From positions 1 through 33,628 of the forward strand of contig JAFXVP010000063.1 in assembly GCA_017524445.1 (NCBI GenBank): a stretch of 33,628 bases of DNA, read 5' to 3'. Made by a program: the position numbers and the translations under genes. This stretch comes from Clostridia bacterium (GTDB taxonomy: Bacteria > Bacillota > Clostridia > Christensenellales > CAG-138). This document shows positions 30,036-33,628 of this stretch, piece by piece. Under the pieces are notes generated by a model. It searched no databases. It saw only the letters and a program-made list of their open reading frames with translations, and was not told where the DNA came from. Within the stretch, counting starts at the first letter, position 1; each line of letters begins with the position of its first letter.

Positions 30036-31229
30036 ATGAACTTTATCTATATCTCACCGAACTTTCCGGAAAACCACTGGCTGTTCTGCCGGCGCCTTAT
30101 GGACAACGGCGTCAACGTGCTCGGGATCGGCGACTGTCCCTATGATAACCTTACCTATGAGCTGCGCGGCTCGCTGACCGAATACTACAAGGTCTCTTCG
30201 CTCGAAAACTACGATGAGGTCTACCGTGCCGTGGCGTTTTTCATCCACAAATACGGGCGGATCGACTATCTCGAATCGAACAACGAATACTGGCTCGAGC
30301 AGGACGCAAAGCTAAGGCAGGATTTCCATATCACGACCGGCTTTTTGCCGGAGGATATGCCGCGGATCAAGTGCAAATCGCTTATGAAAGCGCAGTACGT
30401 CCGTGCCGGCATTCCCGTTGCACTGTATCACATGGTGGATGATCGGGAGGGCTGTCTGGAATTCATTGAGAAGGTCGGTTATCCCGTCATCGTCAAGCCG
30501 GATAACGGCGTCGGCGCGATCAGCACCTTCCGTATCAACAGCGTCGCAGACCTCGACACGTTCTTTGCGAACAAAGGCGAAACGCAGTATATCATGGAGG
30601 AGTTCATCGACGGAAGCGTCGTCTCCTATGACGCCATCGTGAACAGCCGCGGCGACCCGATCTTCGAAGCGGGCAATCTGACGATCGACAGCATCATGGA
30701 TATCGTCAACGAGCAGCGGAGCTGCCGTGTGATGATCCGCGATCGGCTGCCCGACGCGCTGCGGGATATGGGCCGCGCGGCGCTGAAAGCGTTCGGCGTG
30801 CAAAAGCGCATGGTGCACTTCGAGTTCTTTCATCTGAACCGCGATCAGCGCATCGGAAAAGCCGGCGAATACACGGGGCTCGAGGTCAATATGCGTCCGT
30901 GCGGCGGTATTCTTCCGACGATGATCAACTACGCCTACAGCACCGACGTCTATCAGATCTGGGCGGATATGATCGTCTTTGACGAAAGCCGCAAGCCAAT
31001 CGGTTCACAGCAATTCTGCGCGCTCGCGGGACGCCGCAACTCCCGTTCCTACGTGATGAGCCGCGATGACGTGATCCATGAATACGGCATCCATATCGTG
31101 GAGGAAGGTCCGGTGGATCCCGCGCTTGCGACCGATATGGGCGAGTATCTGTTCTTGGCGCGTTTCCCGACCTGGGAAGACGTCATATCGTTCTACGATC
31201 GCGTTCTGGAGGAACGCAAGCCCGAATAA
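30036..31229 (+). CDS. ATP-grasp ligase-like enzyme
   Basis: The 397-residue protein has the ATP-grasp layout of carbamoyl-phosphate synthase or biotin carboxylase-like ligases: N-terminal Rossmann-like part (FIYISPNFPENHWLFCRRL), central MKAQYVRAGIPVA, FIEKVGYPVIVKPDNGVGAIST, the QYIMEEFIDGSVVSYDAIV nucleotide region and VHFEFFHL...GLEVNMRPCGG for the metal-binding end. Such enzymes join a carboxylate to an amine or similar through an acyl phosphate; the substrates here are unknown. ATG at 30036 follows AAAGGAG. It is co-transcribed with the esterase and ends at a strong terminator. Confidence 0.9.
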   Translation: MNFIYISPNFPENHWLFCRRLMDNGVNVLGIGDCPYDNLTYELRGSLTEYYKVSSLENYDEVYRAVAFFIHKYGRIDYLESNNEYWLEQDAKLRQDFHITTGFLPEDMPRIKCKSLMKAQYVRAGIPVALYHMVDDREGCLEFIEKVGYPVIVKPDNGVGAISTFRINSVADLDTFFANKGETQYIMEEFIDGSVVSYDAIVNSRGDPIFEAGNLTIDSIMDIVNEQRSCRVMIRDRLPDALRDMGRAALKAFGVQKRMVHFEFFHLNRDQRIGKAGEYTGLEVNMRPCGGILPTMINYAYSTDVYQIWADMIVFDESRKPIGSQQFCALAGRRNSRSYVMSRDDVIHEYGIHIVEEGPVDPALATDMGEYLFLARFPTWEDVISFYDRVLEERKPE

Positions 31230-31245
31230 ACAACGCAATAAGCAA

Positions 31246-31279
31246 AAAACCTTTCCCTCACGGAAAGGTTTTCTTTTTT
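31246..31279 (+). terminator. Terminator of the esterase/ATP-grasp operon
   Basis: AAAACCTTTCC (31246-31256) pairs with GGAAAGGTTTT (31262-31272), five-base loop, followed by CTTTTTTG. Confidence 0.9.
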
Positions 31280-31300
31280 GTCCTCGTCACCTTATTATAA

Positions 31301-31424
31301 GATTCTCCGTCCGGAGAATCCACATGCATGACCGATTGTCAATTCATGCATCGCAAGATGCAATTCATGCCGTAAGGCAATTCATGACCGCAGGTCAATT
31401 CATGCGGCTCTGCTGCAATTCATA
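31301..31424. repeat. Hairpin array 1 with ATTCA linkers
   Basis: Opens with GATTCTCC (31301-31308) paired to GGAGAATC (31313-31320) and then CACATG. Five short stems follow: TGAC/GTCA (31329-31341), TGCATC/GATGCA (31347-31362, GCAA loop), TGCC/GGCA (31368-31379, GTAA loop), TGACC/GGTCA (31385-31397, GCA loop) and TGCGGC/GCTGCA (31403-31417, one G-T). Each stem begins TG and ends CA, and the stems are joined by the constant linker ATTCA, giving the repeat CAATTCATG at 31340, 31361, 31378, 31396 and (ending in A) 31416. No ORF or CRISPR-like spacing. Confidence 0.85.
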
Positions 31425-31503
31425 CCGCAGATTTCCCAAAGTACAACACGAAGCGGTCGCTTTCGTAACTGTCTTTCCTTATTGAATGCCGTAATAAAAG
31501 ATT

Positions 31504-32916
31504 TCAATATCCGAGACTCGCGTTGATCGGATTCCCCGAAACAGCATTCAAAGACAGAAGCAGCATATTCATGGTTTCATCATCGTCGAACTGATCCGAA
31601 TCGAAATGACGCTGCCGCGTGCCGTAATAATTCCATACCGGCACGACCAGTCCCTTCGTGATGTTATCCTGCTGAACAGTCCGCATCAGTTCAAGCTTCA
31701 CGTCCGTAACATTAACGGTCAGGTCGATGCCTTCCGCTTGCCCGCTGAACATGTAGCGCAGCATCGTTTCCGCAAGCAGTTCCGCGTCAGTAAACGTCAG
31801 CAGCTTGCACGATTGAACACGGCATTCCCCGATCTTCAGAGGCGCGTCCCATTTTACGGACTGGATCCCATCGTCGTCGACCAGCACGACGCACTGTTCG
31901 TACGCCCAGGCAGGCGTAGCCGCGGCAGGACCGCCGGTAGACCCATTGATGATCGCGACCGGACAGCCGTTTGCTGTTCTGTGATACACGATCGCATAAC
32001 ACGTATGCCCGTGACGCACGCCGGCGTCGTTGTATATGCCGACGGGATACAATTCGATCCGATCGACCTCCATTTCGCTGTCGACTGCCCGGATCAAGTC
32101 GTCTGCGGCCGCAATTGCCTCCTTTGGCGAAAGCAGCAGCCCGTCCGCGCCCGAGGCCGCTGCCGATGGGTCGACCGCAATACCGTCAGTTCGGTATTCG
32201 GTATAGAACATGTAGGTGGACCGCTGAAACTGAAACTGCGCATGCGGGATCGGCGCGGAGCCGTTCTTTTCATAATAGCTGTCGTTATACAGCCGGAATG
32301 TCATTCCGTTTCCGTCCGTTGCGTCGATACCGAAGACATGCTGCACACCTTCGTCGGTTTTCCAGATCATCTCTTTAAGCTCCGACGTTACCGGCGTGTA
32401 CACCCAATCGTCCGGCGCGTTCGGGTAGAGCGATTGATAGTATTTGATACGATCTTCGCAGTTCTTTACGTTTTCTTCATAGTATTCGTTTTGCTCAAAG
32501 CCCTCAATTCGCTCTTTTTCATTTTGCATCATCAGCGCAAGCTGTGATTTCGGAAGCTGGGAATCGTCGATCCGGCTTTCACGCATCTCGCGGTCTCCGA
32601 TAAGCTTATTCCATAATGTATCGACTTTCTCCTGTGTAAACACAACCGCTTCCGTTTCATAAATCGGCAGCGCACCGCAATCCGGCACATATACCGCCGC
32701 ATGCGCGCGAATATGAAAATTGCCCTCGTCTACGATCTTCTCCCAGATCTGCGGGGCTTGTACCTGCTCCGCAACCGTTTGATTGTCGGCAACCGGCTGC
32801 TGTGCGTCGGTTATCATCTGTGTTTCATCCTTCTGATGAACATATTCCTGCTCAGGCGTCTGCTGACAGGCCGTAAAAAGACAAACGAATAAAATAATAC
32901 AAACTATACGTTTCAT
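31504..32916 (-). CDS. DUF6034-like lipoprotein
   Basis: The 470-residue protein begins MKRIVCIILFVCLFTACQQT, with lipobox cysteine C17, so it is anchored at the cell surface. The mature part (VHAAVYVPDCGALPIYETEAVVFTQE-like region, a charged helical segment, then a beta-rich second half) resembles the DUF6034 lipoproteins common in Clostridia, whose function is unknown; the match is from memory. The start at 32916 has AAGGAGAGG before it; the frame up to 33138 reaches through the promoter, the 11-base repeats and a hairpin array, so it is not coding there. It is a single gene with no clear terminator; hairpin array 1 lies downstream. Confidence 0.8.
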   Translation of the reverse strand: MKRIVCIILFVCLFTACQQTPEQEYVHQKDETQMITDAQQPVADNQTVAEQVQAPQIWEKIVDEGNFHIRAHAAVYVPDCGALPIYETEAVVFTQEKVDTLWNKLIGDREMRESRIDDSQLPKSQLALMMQNEKERIEGFEQNEYYEENVKNCEDRIKYYQSLYPNAPDDWVYTPVTSELKEMIWKTDEGVQHVFGIDATDGNGMTFRLYNDSYYEKNGSAPIPHAQFQFQRSTYMFYTEYRTDGIAVDPSAAASGADGLLLSPKEAIAAADDLIRAVDSEMEVDRIELYPVGIYNDAGVRHGHTCYAIVYHRTANGCPVAIINGSTGGPAAATPAWAYEQCVVLVDDDGIQSVKWDAPLKIGECRVQSCKLLTFTDAELLAETMLRYMFSGQAEGIDLTVNVTDVKLELMRTVQQDNITKGLVVPVWNYYGTRQRHFDSDQFDDDETMNMLLLSLNAVSGNPINASLGY

Positions 32917-32943
32917 AGTACCTCTCCTTTTGAATCCGATAGA

Positions 32944-32952
32944 ATTGTACCA
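32944..32952 (-). promoter_or_regulatory. Extended -10 promoter of the DUF6034-like gene
   Basis: On the minus strand TGGTACAAT, an extended -10 box (TACAAT at 32944-32949). The -35 region at normal spacing (GCAGTT) is poor, which suits a promoter that needs an activator. Confidence 0.5.
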
Positions 32953-32978
32953 TGCATATGTGTCATAACTGCAACATA

Positions 32979-33022
32979 GTTGTATCGGAGTTGTATCAGA
33001 CTTGTATCGGAGTTGTAAAACA
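32979..33022. repeat. Direct repeats of 11 bases upstream of the DUF6034-like promoter
   Basis: GTTGTATCGGA (32979-32989), GTTGTATCAGA (32990-33000), CTTGTATCGGA (33001-33011) and a partial GTTGTAAAACA (33012-33022). The period is one helical turn, and the block lies just upstream of the -35 region, a usual place for activator sites. Confidence 0.75.
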
Positions 33023-33067
33023 TCTTTGAAATGCGAATTGTAAAAATGATCTCCGAGTAAAATAAAA

Positions 33068-33172
33068 GATTCTCCGGGGAGAGAATCCACATGAACATGC
33101 CGAAAGCATATTTCACACGTCCGAAGGACGGATTTCACCGCTTTGCGATTTCACCCGCGAAGCGGATTTCAC
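33068..33172. repeat. Hairpin array 2 with ATTTCAC linkers
   Basis: Opens with GATTCTC (33068-33074) paired to GAGAATC (33081-33087) and CACATG, as in array 1. Stems follow: ATGC/GCAT (33097-33109), CGTCC/GGACG (33118-33130), CGC/GCG (33139-33147) and CCGC/GCGG (33155-33165), with loops of three to five bases. ATTTCAC follows each stem (33110, 33132, 33148, 33166). It lies between the 5S terminator and the DUF6034-like promoter. Confidence 0.85.
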
Positions 33173-33200
33173 TTCTTTTGCCGCGGCGGAAGACTCGGTA

Positions 33201-33230
33201 AAAGAAAAGAGACACTCGAATGAGTGTCTC
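33201..33230 (-). terminator. Terminator of the rRNA operon
   Basis: GAGACACTC (33209-33217) pairs with GAGTGTCTC (33222-33230), four-base loop. TTTTCTTT follows on the minus strand, directly after 5S rRNA. Confidence 0.88.
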
Positions 33231-33235
33231 ATGGA

Positions 33236-33352
33236 TCCCGGCAGCTGCCTATCTTCCCGGGCCGTCTCCAGCCAAGTATTGTCGGTGTATGTGCGCTTAA
33301 CTTCTGTGTTCGGGATGGGAACAGGTGGGACCGCACAGCTTAACCACCGGAA
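33236..33352 (-). rRNA. rrf: 5S ribosomal RNA
   Basis: About 117 bases. The minus strand holds the conserved CCCATCCCGAACACAGAAGT segment, GGTCCCACCTGTT before it and TACTTGGCTGGAGACGGCC after it. The ends pair as helix I (TTCCGGTGG with CTGCCGGGA, with G-T pairs), which sets the borders. It lies about 50 bases after the 23S gene. Confidence 0.95.
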
Positions 33353-33399
33353 AGGTGTGTTGCCAAGCAACTTGAAAACTGCATATCGTAATTCACTTT

Positions 33400-33628
33400 G
33401 ATCAAGCCCTCGACCGATTAGTATCGCTCAGCTGCGTGCATTGCTGCACTTCCACCTGCGACCTATCAACCTTGTAGTCTTCAAGGGGTCTTACTTCATT
33501 AACTGAATGGGAGATCTTATCTTGAGGTCGGCTTCACGCTTAGATGCCTTCAGCGTTTATCCGATCCGCACATGGCTACCCAGCTGTGCCGCTGGCGCGA
33601 CAACTGATTCACCCTTGGTGCGTCCATC
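33400..33628 (-). rRNA. rrl: 23S ribosomal RNA, 3' end (partial)
   Basis: On the minus strand the segment contains GTTGATAGGTCGCAGGTGGA and ends in GATACTAATCGGTCGAGGGC followed by TTGATC, the conserved 3' end of bacterial 23S rRNA. The gene runs off the right edge of the window; the 3' border is set by similarity to known ends and may be off by a few bases. Confidence 0.96.

Noticed and set aside
31340..31424. CAATTCATG repeats considered as a CRISPR array
   Set aside because: Repeats are only nine bases, the gaps are 8-12 bases and self-complementary, and no cas gene is near.

Overview
The window looks like chromosome of an anaerobic, spore-forming member of the Clostridia with fairly high GC. 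Evidence is the spoVA germination genes, a flavodiiron protein, an NfnAB-type transhydrogenase, strong Shine-Dalgarno sites and Clostridia-type lipoproteins. The host may be a gut organism, but that and any finer placement are inference. About two thirds of the genes, the rplM-rpsI operon and the rRNA operon end lie on the minus strand.

Layout. (1) 1-1540: the edge of a lower-GC mobile element, with two small cysteine-rich proteins and a replication initiator that runs in frame into a tyrosine-integrase segment cut by the window edge. It lies just downstream of rpsI. (2) 1541-2042: non-coding, AT-rich, with hairpins and the rpsI terminator. (3) 2043-2885: rpsI and rplM with a consensus promoter. 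(4) 3164-10293: a lipoprotein; spoVAC behind a short coupled ORF; a radical SAM protein; a TraX-like membrane protein; a large PIG-L-like/phosphodiester-glycosidase envelope protein; a VanZ-like protein. (5) 10358-15138: a four-domain flavodiiron protein; an ECF sigma operon (sigma, a 52-aa protein, a repeat protein); a DUF218 protein. (6) 15434-19222: nfnA-nfnB and, divergently, spoVAD-spoVAE, 13 kb from spoVAC. (7) 19292-26551: a TetR-SDR operon with twin operators; a flavin-reductase-like/membrane protein pair; an alpha/beta hydrolase; a four-gene overlapping operon (two CBS/DUF21 proteins, cytidine deaminase, P-loop kinase). (8) 26671-28331: a low-GC cysteine-repeat lipoprotein divergent from a small XRE regulator with palindromes in the shared promoter region. 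(9) 28511-32916: beta-carbonic anhydrase; an esterase/ATP-grasp pair; a DUF6034-like lipoprotein. (10) 33209-33628: 5S rRNA, its terminator and the 3' end of 23S rRNA, transcribed leftward.

The most unusual non-coding structure is a pair of hairpin arrays at 31301-31424 and 33068-33172. Each opens with the same GATTCTC/GAGAATC hairpin plus CACATG, followed by a row of short stems whose sequences differ but always pair, joined by a constant linker (ATTCA in one, ATTTCAC in the other). A second, palindromic interspersed repeat occurs near 15265-15384 and 28370-28486. These, the Rep-integrase fusion, the ECF operon and the XRE/lipoprotein pair are the best candidates for something not well described.

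Gene functions come from reading protein sequences and recalling families. No database search was run.
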